Shown here one piece after another: positions 45,492-53,808 of a DNA stretch of 64,000 nucleotides (position 1 is the stretch's first letter; every line of letters begins with the position of its first letter). Made by a program: the position numbers and the translations under genes. Source of the stretch: Coprobacter secundus. Its GTDB lineage: Bacteria > Bacteroidota > Bacteroidia > Bacteroidales > Coprobacteraceae. The stretch covers positions 186,001 to 250,000 of the forward strand of contig JTDA01000001.1 of NCBI GenBank assembly GCA_000803105.1, written 5' to 3'. The notes under the pieces are model-generated. The model ran no database searches. It was not told the origin of the DNA and worked only from the letters and a program-made list of their open reading frames with translations.

Positions 45492-46793
45492 ATGTTTTAT
45501 TATAGCACCAATAAACAAACACAAGAAGTAACGCTCGAAGAGGCTGTTGTCAAAGGTCTGGCCAAAGACAAAGGGCTTTTCATGCCCAAACAGATAAAAA
45601 GACTACCCGATGCTTTTTATCACAATATCGGAGAAATGAGTTTTCAAGAAATCTCATTCATTGTTGCTGAGGCCTTTTTCGGAGAAGATGTAGAAGCCGA
45701 TATTCTAAAAGAAATCGTATATGATACATTGAACTTCGATACTCCGGTAGTCCCTGTATGTGATAATATCTATAGTCTTGAACTCTTTCACGGTCCGACA
45801 CTGGCATTTAAAGATGTAGGAGCACGCTTTATGGCTCGTCTATTAGGCTATTTTATTAAAAAAGAAGGGAAAAAAGAAGTTAATGTTCTTGTGGCAACTT
45901 CGGGAGATACTGGTAGTGCCGTTGCCAATGGATTTCTCGGTGTTCCCGGCATACATGTATATGTCCTCTATCCTAAAGGTAAAGTCAGTGAGATTCAGGA
46001 AAAACAATTCACTACACTTGGGAAAAATATTACAGCCATAGAAATTGACGGGACTTTCGATGACTGCCAGGCTCTCGTAAAATCGGCCTTTATGGATGAG
46101 GAACTAAATAATGCGATGAAATTGACTTCGGCAAATTCCATCAATGTAGCCAGATTTCTTCCTCAGGCATTCTACTACTTTTATGCATATGCTCAATTAG
46201 CTAAAAAAGAGAAAGCCAAAAATGTAGTATTCAGTGTACCCAGTGGAAATTTCGGAAATATTACAGCCGGATTATTTGCCAAAAGAATGGGACTTCCAGT
46301 AAAGAGATTTATTGCGGCAAACAATCGTAACGACATTTTCCTTCAATACCTCAATACAGGAATATACTCTCCACGCCCCTCAATTGCAACTATAGCTAAT
46401 GCTATGGATGTTGGCAATCCCAGCAATTTCGCACGCATTCTGGAACTTTATAAAAATTCTCATGAAGCAATCTGCAAAGAAATCAGTGGATATAGCTATA
46501 CCGATGACATGATACGAGAAGCAATAAACACACTGCACAAATCGACAGGGTATCTGCTCGACCCCCATGGGGCTTGTGGTTACCAGGCCCTAAAAGATTC
46601 GTTACAGCCTGAAGAAAACGGTGTATTTTTAGAAACAGCACACCCCGCTAAATTTTTAGAAACTGTAGAAAATACAATTCATGAAAATGTAAAAATACCC
46701 CAAACTCTCCAGGCATTTATGAATGGGGAAAAGAAAAGTGTAGAGTTACCTTCTACGTTCATTCCGTTCAAACGCTTTTTGATGGAACAATAA
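45492..46793 (+). CDS. thrC: Threonine synthase
   Basis: A 433-residue PLP enzyme that converts O-phosphohomoserine to threonine. The PLP lysine is K107 in LAFKDVGARFMARL, and the phosphate-binding loop is in VLVATSGDTGSAVANGF. Also seen are SANSINVARFLPQAFYYFYA, SVPSGNFGNITAGLFAK and LDPHGACGYQAL. Length and motifs match the E. coli-type threonine synthase. It is the last gene of the thr operon and is followed by a strong terminator. Confidence 0.96.
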   Translation: MFYYSTNKQTQEVTLEEAVVKGLAKDKGLFMPKQIKRLPDAFYHNIGEMSFQEISFIVAEAFFGEDVEADILKEIVYDTLNFDTPVVPVCDNIYSLELFHGPTLAFKDVGARFMARLLGYFIKKEGKKEVNVLVATSGDTGSAVANGFLGVPGIHVYVLYPKGKVSEIQEKQFTTLGKNITAIEIDGTFDDCQALVKSAFMDEELNNAMKLTSANSINVARFLPQAFYYFYAYAQLAKKEKAKNVVFSVPSGNFGNITAGLFAKRMGLPVKRFIAANNRNDIFLQYLNTGIYSPRPSIATIANAMDVGNPSNFARILELYKNSHEAICKEISGYSYTDDMIREAINTLHKSTGYLLDPHGACGYQALKDSLQPEENGVFLETAHPAKFLETVENTIHENVKIPQTLQAFMNGEKKSVELPSTFIPFKRFLMEQ

Positions 46794-46815
46794 TAAAAAA
46801 AATTTTGTCATAAAT

Positions 46816-46865
46816 AAGGTAAAATATTGAATTTGAAACACATATTCGATATTTTACCTTGTTTT
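46816..46865. terminator. Bidirectional terminator after thrC
   Basis: Arms 46816-46832 and 46844-46860 form a 17-bp stem with one G:U-type pair around an 11-nt loop, followed by GTTTT. On the other strand it could end the small basic-protein gene at 46877. Confidence 0.85.
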
Positions 46866-46876
46866 CATACTGTAAT

Positions 46877-47014
46877 TCAATTCAAAATACGATTTCTTTG
46901 GTTATTAGCTTTTTCCGGTCTTGACTTGCCGATACGTTTACCCGAAGGAGCCTTTCGACTTCTTTTACTTGTATTCTTTATTCCGCAACCTTTATATTTT
47001 ACATCTTTTTTCAT
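46877..47014 (-). CDS. Small, strongly basic protein (45 residues)
   Basis: A short gene translated as 45 residues, beginning MKKDVKYKGCGIKNTSKRSR and ending in RNRILN. Ten lysines and six arginines make it 36% basic. A perfect -7 element (47034-47041) lies 20 bases before the start, and a terminator hairpin lies 12 bases past the stop, so it looks like a complete transcription unit. The GKRIGKSRPEK stretch recalls small ribosome-associated proteins such as bTHX, but the match is too short to claim. It probably binds RNA or DNA; function is unknown. Confidence 0.5.
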   Translation of the reverse strand: MKKDVKYKGCGIKNTSKRSRKAPSGKRIGKSRPEKANNQRNRILN

Positions 47015-47033
47015 ATGCACATTTTTTTCACAA

Positions 47034-47041
47034 CAAATATA
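47034..47041 (-). promoter_or_regulatory. -7 element of the small basic-protein gene
   Basis: TATATTTG on the minus strand is a perfect TAnnTTTG, 19 bases from the start codon. No -33 element is evident. Confidence 0.45.
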
Positions 47042-47127
47042 CAAACTTACTCAAGAAATATTTATACCTCATTAAAATCGTGACAAGATATAGCCAACTT
47101 TTGTATCAGATATTCACGCAAAAATTC

Positions 47128-47135
47128 TATATTTG
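47128..47135 (+). promoter_or_regulatory. -7 element of the LuxR-type regulator gene
   Basis: TATATTTG is a perfect TAnnTTTG. A TTG start inside it is thereby excluded, leaving the ATG at 47166. Confidence 0.48.
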
Positions 47136-47165
47136 TATAGGCTAAAGTTCCAAATACACAAGCCC

Positions 47166-47822
47166 ATGCATGAAATAAAAAATATAATATTGGCAGACAA
47201 TCAGGACATAACAAAAGCCGGATTGCTATATTTACTGAAAGAGAATTATAAAGACTTGTCTTACTCTTTTGCCCCCAATAAAAGTGAGCTCGTTTCCCAA
47301 TTAAATGTGAATGAATATTCTCTAATAATACTCGATTACACTCTTTTCAACTTTAACCGCATTGAAGAACTACTCATTCTAAGGGAACGATTCAAAAATT
47401 CAGTATGGTTACTTTTTTCTATTGAACTAAGCAATAGTTTCTTATATCATATTGCTCAAAATCATCTTCCAATAAGTATTGTTTTAAAAGAAAATTCTAA
47501 AGAAGAAATCCTAACGGCTATACACTATACTCTTAAAGGGAAACGATTCTTATGTAATTATGCAAGCAATCAATTACTTGAGCATAGGCTTCAAGCTTCC
47601 GCCCCATCTCCTCAGCTAACTCGAACAGAAACAGATATTCTTAGAGAAATAGCTCTTGGAAAAACTACCAAAGAGATAGCCGCTTCTCGAAACCTTAGTT
47701 TCCATACTGTCAATACCCATCGTAAAAATATATTTCGTAAACTGGAAGTCAATACAATCCACGAAGCTACAAAATATGCCATACGAGCCGGTCTGATAGA
47801 CTTAGCTGAATATTATATATAG
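47166..47822 (+). CDS. NarL/FixJ family response regulator with LuxR-type HTH
   Basis: A 218-residue regulator starting MHEIKNIILADNQDITKAG. The receiver domain keeps the acidic pocket (ADNQD), a likely acceptor aspartate in LIILDYTLFN (about 55) and a lysine in SIVLKENS, although the rest is divergent. The C-terminal LuxR domain (about 150-212) is clear: LTRTETDILREIALGKTTKE and the recognition helix in SFHTVNTHRKNIFRKLEV. No histidine kinase gene is adjacent. It stands just upstream of the importer operon on the same strand, 84 bp away, and might control it; that is position-based inference. Confidence 0.85.
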   Translation: MHEIKNIILADNQDITKAGLLYLLKENYKDLSYSFAPNKSELVSQLNVNEYSLIILDYTLFNFNRIEELLILRERFKNSVWLLFSIELSNSFLYHIAQNHLPISIVLKENSKEEILTAIHYTLKGKRFLCNYASNQLLEHRLQASAPSPQLTRTETDILREIALGKTTKEIAASRNLSFHTVNTHRKNIFRKLEVNTIHEATKYAIRAGLIDLAEYYI

Positions 47823-47841
47823 AACCTCATATATTTAAATA

Positions 47842-47871
47842 TTGAGATTTAAATAGAAAAATGTATCTTTA
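47842..47871 (+). promoter_or_regulatory. Promoter of the importer operon
   Basis: TTG (47842-47844), a 19-bp spacer and TATCTTTA (47864-47871, one mismatch). The leader to the start at 47907 is only about 30 nt, so a cobalamin riboswitch does not fit. Confidence 0.45.
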
Positions 47872-47906
47872 ACGCTGTTTTTAACAACTGCCCAAATATT
47901 GATAAT

Positions 47907-49025
47907 ATGGAAAAATTTCTTTTGTTATTATCTTTTTGCCTTATATTAAGCTGTACCTCCAATAATAAACAAGAAAATAATAAATCAGCTGAAGCTTATA
48001 AAACAACATATGCCCAAGGATTATCCATAAAAAAATTCCCTGATTATACTGAAGTGCAAATACTCAATCCGTGGGATACTACCCGAATTTTACACACATA
48101 CATTCTCGTACCCCGTGATGCCCAACTTCCATCCAATATTCCTTTGGGGACTGTTGTCAGAACCCCTCTTAAAAATGTTGCTGTATATTCTTCGGTGCAT
48201 TGCAGTATGCTCGAAGCCATAGACGCAGGGCAAACCATAACCGGGGTCTGTGACTCCCAATACATCACATTGCCATTTATCAAAGAAGGCCTTTCTTCTG
48301 GAAAAATCAAAGACCTTGGTGAGTCTTATTCGCCTGATGTAGAAAAAATAATAGAATTAAATCCCGAGGCTATTCTTGTTTCTCCTATGGAAAATATGGG
48401 CTATGGAAGAGTCGAAAAATGCGGGATACCTATCATTGAATGTAGTGACTATATGGAGAATCATCCTTTAGGCCGGACTGAATGGATTCGATTACTGGGG
48501 TTATTTTTCGGGCAGGAAGGTAAAGCCGATTCTTTGTTCAGTCAAACAATGACCCGATACAACGAGTTATGTAATAATCTTCCACAAAAAGCACATAAAC
48601 CTTCTGTTTTTACCGAAACAAAATTGAGCTCTGTCTGGTATCAACCGGGAGGCAACAGTTACATGGCTTGTTTGCTAAAAGACGCGGGAGCCGATTATAT
48701 ATGGAAAAACGATTCTCATACAGGCTCTATCGCTCTTTCTTTCGAAACAGTATTTGAGAAAGCTCACCAAGCTGATATCTGGCTTATCAAATATAATAAT
48801 GAAAAAGACCTGACTTATCAAAGTCTAGAAAAAGACTACAAACCTTACAATCAATTTGATGCATTTAAAAATAAAAATATATACGGCTGTAATACACTAA
48901 AATCATCGTATTACGACGATTTACCATTACACCCTGATTATATTTTAAAAGACATGATAAACATATTTCATCCCGGACATTTATCCGACACGTCACTCAA
49001 ATACTTTAAAAAATTGAATGAATGA
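47907..49025 (+). CDS. ABC importer substrate-binding lipoprotein (BtuF/FepB type)
   Basis: A 372-residue periplasmic lipoprotein with the lipobox ILSC (about residue 16). Two lobes of the class III binding fold are visible: KNVAVYSSVHCSMLEAIDAG and VEKIIELNPEAILVSP in the first, and KPSVFTETKLSSVWYQPGGNSYMACLLKDAGADY in the second. Such proteins carry cobalamin, haem or ferric siderophores. Its stop overlaps the start of the permease gene by four bases (ATGA), which marks translational coupling. The ligand is not predictable, and no TonB receptor is adjacent. Confidence 0.88.
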   Translation: MEKFLLLLSFCLILSCTSNNKQENNKSAEAYKTTYAQGLSIKKFPDYTEVQILNPWDTTRILHTYILVPRDAQLPSNIPLGTVVRTPLKNVAVYSSVHCSMLEAIDAGQTITGVCDSQYITLPFIKEGLSSGKIKDLGESYSPDVEKIIELNPEAILVSPMENMGYGRVEKCGIPIIECSDYMENHPLGRTEWIRLLGLFFGQEGKADSLFSQTMTRYNELCNNLPQKAHKPSVFTETKLSSVWYQPGGNSYMACLLKDAGADYIWKNDSHTGSIALSFETVFEKAHQADIWLIKYNNEKDLTYQSLEKDYKPYNQFDAFKNKNIYGCNTLKSSYYDDLPLHPDYILKDMINIFHPGHLSDTSLKYFKKLNE

Positions 49026-50074
49026 AAAATAAAGTATTCACTACAGACTCGGGACAAATATATGTGACTTGCCTGTTGCTGATTATTATAATCCTATTTA
49101 TATGCAATCTTATATTCGGTTCTGTATCCATCCCCATACGCTCTGTATGTAATATCCTTTTGGGCAATGAAACGGAAAAAAGCAGTTGGTCTTTCATCAT
49201 CCTGCAATCAAGGCTTCCCCAAGCCTTTACCGCTTTACTTTGCGGGGCAGCCTTATCCGTATCAGGGCTCCTGCTCCAGACTGCATTCAACAATCCTCTC
49301 GCCGGGCCATCTATTTTAGGTATCAATACGGGAGCCAGTTTAGGTGTTGCATTAGTTATGCTGGTTTTTGGAAGCTCCATAGGTAAAGCCGGATTATTTT
49401 CCTTGTCCGGCAGTTTGGCTATCATTACAGGGGCATTCGTGGGTTCTGGACTCATTTTAGGGACTATATTATTCTTCTCTACCTTGGTAAAAAGTAACTT
49501 GATGCTACTCATCATAGGGATTATGGTCGGTTATATAACCTCATCTGCCATATCTCTTATCAATTTTTTTGCTACTGCCGAAGGCGTTTTTTCATATACT
49601 TTATGGGGAATGGGAGATTTCTCCGGTGTATCACGAGAACAACTACCTTTTTTCAGTCTGATGATTATAATCGGCCTTTTCATCTCTATTCTTTTAGTAA
49701 AACCTCTAAATGCACTTTTGTTAGGAGAGCGCTATGCTGCCAATTTGGGTATTTCTATCGGGCGTATCCGCTGGATATTGTTATTTGCTACCGGTCTATT
49801 AACAGCGACTGCCACAGCATTTTGCGGTCCCATCTCATTCATCGGGTTAGCTGTTCCTCATATATCACGGCTGTTATTAGGGTCCTCTAATCATACTATA
49901 CTGCTCCCGGTTACTTTACTTATGGGTGCTGTTGTTGCCCTGCTTTGTAATCTCATATGTATATTACCGGGAGAAAACGGGCTATTGCCCTTAAACGCAA
50001 TCACTCCCATTCTGGGGGCTCCAGTCATTATTTACGTAATCATCAACCAAAAGAAAATACAATACTTTCATTGA
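49022..50074 (+). CDS. FecCD/BtuC family ABC transporter permease
   Basis: A 350-residue inner-membrane protein with about ten hydrophobic helices. Family blocks are SRLPQAFTALLCGAALSVSG, LLQTAFNNPLAGPSILGINTGAS, WGMGDFSG, LLLGERYAANLGI and the coupling motif CGPISFIGLAVPHISRLL. It forms the pore of a cobalamin or iron-chelate importer with the binding protein encoded upstream and the ATPase encoded downstream. Its TGA stop overlaps the ATPase start by one base. Confidence 0.93.
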   Translation: MKNKVFTTDSGQIYVTCLLLIIIILFICNLIFGSVSIPIRSVCNILLGNETEKSSWSFIILQSRLPQAFTALLCGAALSVSGLLLQTAFNNPLAGPSILGINTGASLGVALVMLVFGSSIGKAGLFSLSGSLAIITGAFVGSGLILGTILFFSTLVKSNLMLLIIGIMVGYITSSAISLINFFATAEGVFSYTLWGMGDFSGVSREQLPFFSLMIIIGLFISILLVKPLNALLLGERYAANLGISIGRIRWILLFATGLLTATATAFCGPISFIGLAVPHISRLLLGSSNHTILLPVTLLMGAVVALLCNLICILPGENGLLPLNAITPILGAPVIIYVIINQKKIQYFH

Positions 50075-51102
50075 TGAAAAAAGAATCTATATTCATAGCC
50101 GAAAACATAAGTATAGGATACCGACAGAATCAGGCTGACATAAAAACAATACATTCCCTTTTGAACTTTTCTTTATTCAAAGGGGAGTTAACTTGTCTAT
50201 TAGGTCCTAATGGTGCAGGAAAATCGACCCTATTACGAACCTTAAGTACCATGCAAGCTCCTCTCACCGGAAATGTCTATCTGCTCGGAAAAGCTCTCAA
50301 AGATTATAAAGAATATGAAATATCCCGCCTAATCGGAGTTGTCTTAACAGACAAAATCTATGCAGGAGGCCTAACTGTTGCTGAACTCGTATCTTTAGGA
50401 CGACATCCTTATACCGGTTTTTTTGGGAAACTAAATAAGAAAGACAAAGATATTATCGAAAAAGCCCTATCGATAACAGGTATTACGGATAAAGCCAGTC
50501 ACTATGTCTCCCAATTATCTGATGGTGAACGGCAAAAAGTAATGATAGCCAAGGCCCTTGCTCAAGAATGCCCTATCGTATTACTGGACGAACCTACAGC
50601 CTTTTTAGACATACCCAGCCGAATAGATATCATGTTGTTACTTCACCAATTAGCTCATGATGAAAATAAGGCTATTTTATTGTCCACTCATGATACTGAT
50701 TTAGCACTATTGTTATCTGACCGTCTCTGGCTATTGTCAAGAGATAAAGGATTACTGAGCGGTTTTACAGAAGATATCGTTTTATCTGGAGAAATGGATA
50801 GATTATTTTCTCGACCAAACATTTTTTTTAATAAAGAAAATGGAAGCTTCCGGCCCCAAATCTATCATCATCAGACTCCCGTCAGAGTCGAAGCTAAGGG
50901 AGAACTATCACATTGGTTGAAAAATCTCCTGCAAAAAAATGGTTTCATGCCGGTTTCCGACAAAAATACTTGTACAAATATTCATATATCGGCAAATCAA
51001 AAGGATAATATTTCTATTGAAATTGATAACGAAAAATATACAGTGCACTCATTCGAAGAAATCATTCCTATAATCGAACATACACAATCTATGTCCGACT
51101 GA
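50074..51102 (+). CDS. ABC transporter ATP-binding protein (FecE/BtuD type) with C-terminal extension
   Basis: A 342-residue ATPase starting MKKESIFIAENISIGYR. Walker A is GPNGAGKST (about 46-54), the signature is LSDGERQKV, Walker B is VLLDEPTAFLD and the H-loop is LLSTHDTDLALLL. The ATPase domain ends near residue 255; about 85 further residues (SHWLKNLLQKNGF, NIHISANQKDNISIEID) form an extra domain absent from the roughly 250-residue E. coli BtuD. The start overlaps the permease stop (TGATG). Its 3' end overlaps the convergent lpxB by 14 bp. Confidence 0.9.
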   Translation: MKKESIFIAENISIGYRQNQADIKTIHSLLNFSLFKGELTCLLGPNGAGKSTLLRTLSTMQAPLTGNVYLLGKALKDYKEYEISRLIGVVLTDKIYAGGLTVAELVSLGRHPYTGFFGKLNKKDKDIIEKALSITGITDKASHYVSQLSDGERQKVMIAKALAQECPIVLLDEPTAFLDIPSRIDIMLLLHQLAHDENKAILLSTHDTDLALLLSDRLWLLSRDKGLLSGFTEDIVLSGEMDRLFSRPNIFFNKENGSFRPQIYHHQTPVRVEAKGELSHWLKNLLQKNGFMPVSDKNTCTNIHISANQKDNISIEIDNEKYTVHSFEEIIPIIEHTQSMSD

Positions 51103-52231
51103 TTTTCGATAAAGATTCCACAATCAGATATGCCGCTTTCTGCGGGGCACCCGGAGCTCCCAACTTATCGGTCATTTCCTTATATCCGGAAATCATCTCC
51201 CTTCTTTCAGGCGTATCATTCAGTAAAATGCCTAATTCTCTACGAGTGTTCTCTACTGTAAACAAATGTACCAACAATTCTTTTACGATTTCTCTATCAG
51301 CAATAAGATTTACCAGCGAAACAAAACGAATATGCAAGATACGTTTAAATATTTGATAGACCAATTTACCCCCTTTCATCTTATAACAAACGACCTGAGG
51401 TATTCCTATCAGTGCCGTTTCGAGAGTTGCAGTACCCGACGTAACCAATGCTGCTCTGGATTGTTGTAACAAACGATATGTTCTTCCAAATACAACTGCC
51501 ACATCTTTGCCTTTAATAAATTGATTATAAAAATCAGGTTCTACACCAGGAGCTCCTGCAATAACCAATTGATAATCGCGAAATGCTGATGCAGCCTCTA
51601 TCATTATCGGTAAATTATCTTTTATTTCAGCAATCCGGCTTCCTGCCAATAATGCTATTATCGGCTTATTTCCAAGCTCACTCTCCCCAACAAACTGTTC
51701 AAAAGTCTCATTTTGATACGGACGCCCAGACAATTCATCGACCGTCGGATTACCAACATAATCGATACGGTAATTATGTTTTTGATAAAAAGGAACCTCA
51801 AAGGGCAATATAGAAAACATACGGTCAACATAATTCCGAATACTCTTAATACGATATTCCTTCCACGCCCAAATTTTCGGAGATATATAATAATAAACAG
51901 ATGAAGTCAGATGAGTTTTTACAAATTTTGCAATTTTAAGATTAAATCCGGGATAATCTACAAGAATAACAACATCCGGTTTCCACTGTGTAATATCATT
52001 ACAACACAAACGGATATTTGCCAACACTTTATCAAAATTCAATATCACCGGAATAAAGCCCATATAAGCCATTTCCCGATAATGCTTCACAAGCGTACCG
52101 CCTTCTGCAAGCATGAGGTCTCCTCCAAAAAATCGAAAAACAGCATCTTTATCTTCATTCTTCAAAGCTTTCATCAGTGCTGCTGCATGTAAATCTCCGG
52201 ACGCTTCACCGGCAATCAGATAATATTTCAT
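51089..52231 (-). CDS. lpxB: Lipid-A-disaccharide synthase
   Basis: A 380-residue GT19 glycosyltransferase that joins UDP-diacylglucosamine and lipid X in lipid A synthesis at the inner membrane. It begins with the diagnostic YYLIAGEASGDLHAAALMKAL and shows VDYPGFNLKIAKF, YYISPKIWAWKEYRIKSI, FEVPFYQKHNYRIDYVGNPTVDE and TSGTATLETALIGIPQVVCYK. It is transcribed alone, and its end overlaps the importer ATPase gene from the other strand. Confidence 0.95.
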   Translation of the reverse strand: MKYYLIAGEASGDLHAAALMKALKNEDKDAVFRFFGGDLMLAEGGTLVKHYREMAYMGFIPVILNFDKVLANIRLCCNDITQWKPDVVILVDYPGFNLKIAKFVKTHLTSSVYYYISPKIWAWKEYRIKSIRNYVDRMFSILPFEVPFYQKHNYRIDYVGNPTVDELSGRPYQNETFEQFVGESELGNKPIIALLAGSRIAEIKDNLPIMIEAASAFRDYQLVIAGAPGVEPDFYNQFIKGKDVAVVFGRTYRLLQQSRAALVTSGTATLETALIGIPQVVCYKMKGGKLVYQIFKRILHIRFVSLVNLIADREIVKELLVHLFTVENTRRELGILLNDTPERREMISGYKEMTDKLGAPGAPQKAAYLIVESLSKISRT

Positions 52232-52255
52232 AATCCAATAAAATTGCTACTTTGG

Positions 52256-52263
52256 CAAAAGTA
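52256..52263 (-). promoter_or_regulatory. -7 element of lpxB
   Basis: TACTTTTG on the minus strand matches TAnnTTTG, 24 bases before the start codon. Confidence 0.42.
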
Positions 52264-52314
52264 CATTAACTTTTGAGGTTTTCATACTTCATTTTCAAAT
52301 TTTCTCATTTTCCG

Positions 52315-52322
52315 TATCTTTG
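52315..52322 (+). promoter_or_regulatory. -7 element of the beta-helix lipoprotein gene
   Basis: TATCTTTG is a perfect TAnnTTTG, 37 bases before the ATG at 52360. It lies downstream of an in-frame ATG at 52273 and so excludes that start. Confidence 0.5.
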
Positions 52323-52359
52323 TTCCACAATAAGCATCATAAAAAAGCGTTATTTCTAC

Positions 52360-53784
52360 ATGAAGACTGAAAAACGAATTATACTTTTCCTTATCGCAAT
52401 ATTGTGCGGGTTATCTTTTGTGAGCTGTTTCAAAGAAGACTTCTCAACCAACCCAAACGACCGTCTCTCATTTTCTACCGACAGCGTAAAGTTCGATACC
52501 ATTTTTACTCAAAAAGGAACAGCGACTTACTCATTCCGAGTCTATAACCATAATTCAAAAGCCTTGAACATATCATCTGTCCGATTGACAAATGGAAACG
52601 CCGGATTTTATATAAACGTCGACGGACAACCAGGCCCAGATTTACAAAATATCGAAATATTAGGCAAAGACAGCCTCACCGTATTTGTCAAAGCCAATGT
52701 AGACCCTACCGGGCAAGATACGCCAATGAAAATAGAGGATGCTATCATCTTTACCACTAACGGTATAGACCAAAAGATTATTCTTGAAGCTTATGGGCAA
52801 GATGCTATTTTGCTCCGAGGAGATACTATCAAAGTCGATACTGAATTTTCCTCCCCCAAACCATATTTAATATACGATAGTCTTATCATCGCCCCAGATG
52901 TAACTTTGACATTAAAAGCTGGCACACGCTTACATTTTCATAACAAAGCCGAACTGAGAGTAAAAGGTCGATTAAATGCTGAAGGTTCCGTTTCCCAACC
53001 TGTAACATTCAGAGGCGACCGCTTAGACAAACTCTTTCCAACACTGCCTTATGACTTCTTAGCCGGGCAATGGGGTGGCATACATTTTTATAAAGATAGT
53101 TACGACAATCACCTCGATCATGTGTCTATGCGTGGCTCTTCTTACGGCATGGTGATAGACTCTTCCGACATATCAAAGCTCAAACTGGAACTTAGTAATT
53201 CTGTCATACATAATTCCGCCGGAAATCTATTTTCTTCAACTGACAGTCAAATCAACGCGTGGAATTGTCAATTTTCAAATGCAGGAAACGCCGTCTTAAA
53301 AATATCTGGAGGCAAAGCAGAATTCACACATTGCACCATCGTCAATTATTACCGTTTAGATATTATTCGTTCTCCGATATTGACCTTCGATAAATATGCT
53401 TCTACATTAGGAGATAAAGCATTGAATATCTCTTTCAAAAACTGTATTATTTCAGGTAGCTACACTCTGATACAACCGACAGATTTGTTGGGATTCAACA
53501 TTCATTTTTATAATTGTCTATTCACTCTGGGTGGAAGCGATGATGAAAACTTCCTCAACTGTATCTGGGAAGGTGACCCCAAATTCTATGCAACAGGCGA
53601 TGATTATATATTCGATTATCGTCTCAGCTCAGACCAATCCTCTGCTATCAAAGCCGGAAATCCCGAATATCTAAACGAACAGTTACGAACGGATATGCTG
53701 GGAACACTTCGACCTAAAGGAGAAAATCCGGATATTGGAGCTTATCAATTCGTTCCGGAAAAGACAGAACAAGAAAATTTGTAA
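52360..53784 (+). CDS. Lipoprotein with right-handed beta-helix
   Basis: A 474-residue lipoprotein starting MKTEKRIILFLIAILCGLSF, with the lipobox FVSC. An Ig-like region (about 30-150) begins SFSTDSVKFDTIFTQKGTAT. From about residue 165 the chain turns into parallel beta-helix coils (LTLKAGTRLHFHNKAELRVKG, LDHVSMRGSSYGMVIDSSDI, ELSNSVIHNSAGNLFSSTDS, WNCQFSNAGNAVLKISGGKA). No catalytic residues of pectin-lyase-type enzymes are evident. It is probably outer-membrane associated and of unknown function; a glycan-binding role is possible but unsupported. Confidence 0.8.
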   Translation: MKTEKRIILFLIAILCGLSFVSCFKEDFSTNPNDRLSFSTDSVKFDTIFTQKGTATYSFRVYNHNSKALNISSVRLTNGNAGFYINVDGQPGPDLQNIEILGKDSLTVFVKANVDPTGQDTPMKIEDAIIFTTNGIDQKIILEAYGQDAILLRGDTIKVDTEFSSPKPYLIYDSLIIAPDVTLTLKAGTRLHFHNKAELRVKGRLNAEGSVSQPVTFRGDRLDKLFPTLPYDFLAGQWGGIHFYKDSYDNHLDHVSMRGSSYGMVIDSSDISKLKLELSNSVIHNSAGNLFSSTDSQINAWNCQFSNAGNAVLKISGGKAEFTHCTIVNYYRLDIIRSPILTFDKYASTLGDKALNISFKNCIISGSYTLIQPTDLLGFNIHFYNCLFTLGGSDDENFLNCIWEGDPKFYATGDDYIFDYRLSSDQSSAIKAGNPEYLNEQLRTDMLGTLRPKGENPDIGAYQFVPEKTEQENL

Positions 53785-53808
53785 GATGTTTCTTTCTCCC
53801 CCTTTCAT

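Noticed and set aside
46827..47075. 82-codon plus-strand ORF after thrC
   Set aside because: It starts inside the terminator hairpin and is antisense to the basic small gene, which has a proper promoter.
47872..47906. Possible cobalamin riboswitch before the BtuF-type gene
   Set aside because: The leader after the promoter is only about 30 nt, far shorter than the riboswitch.
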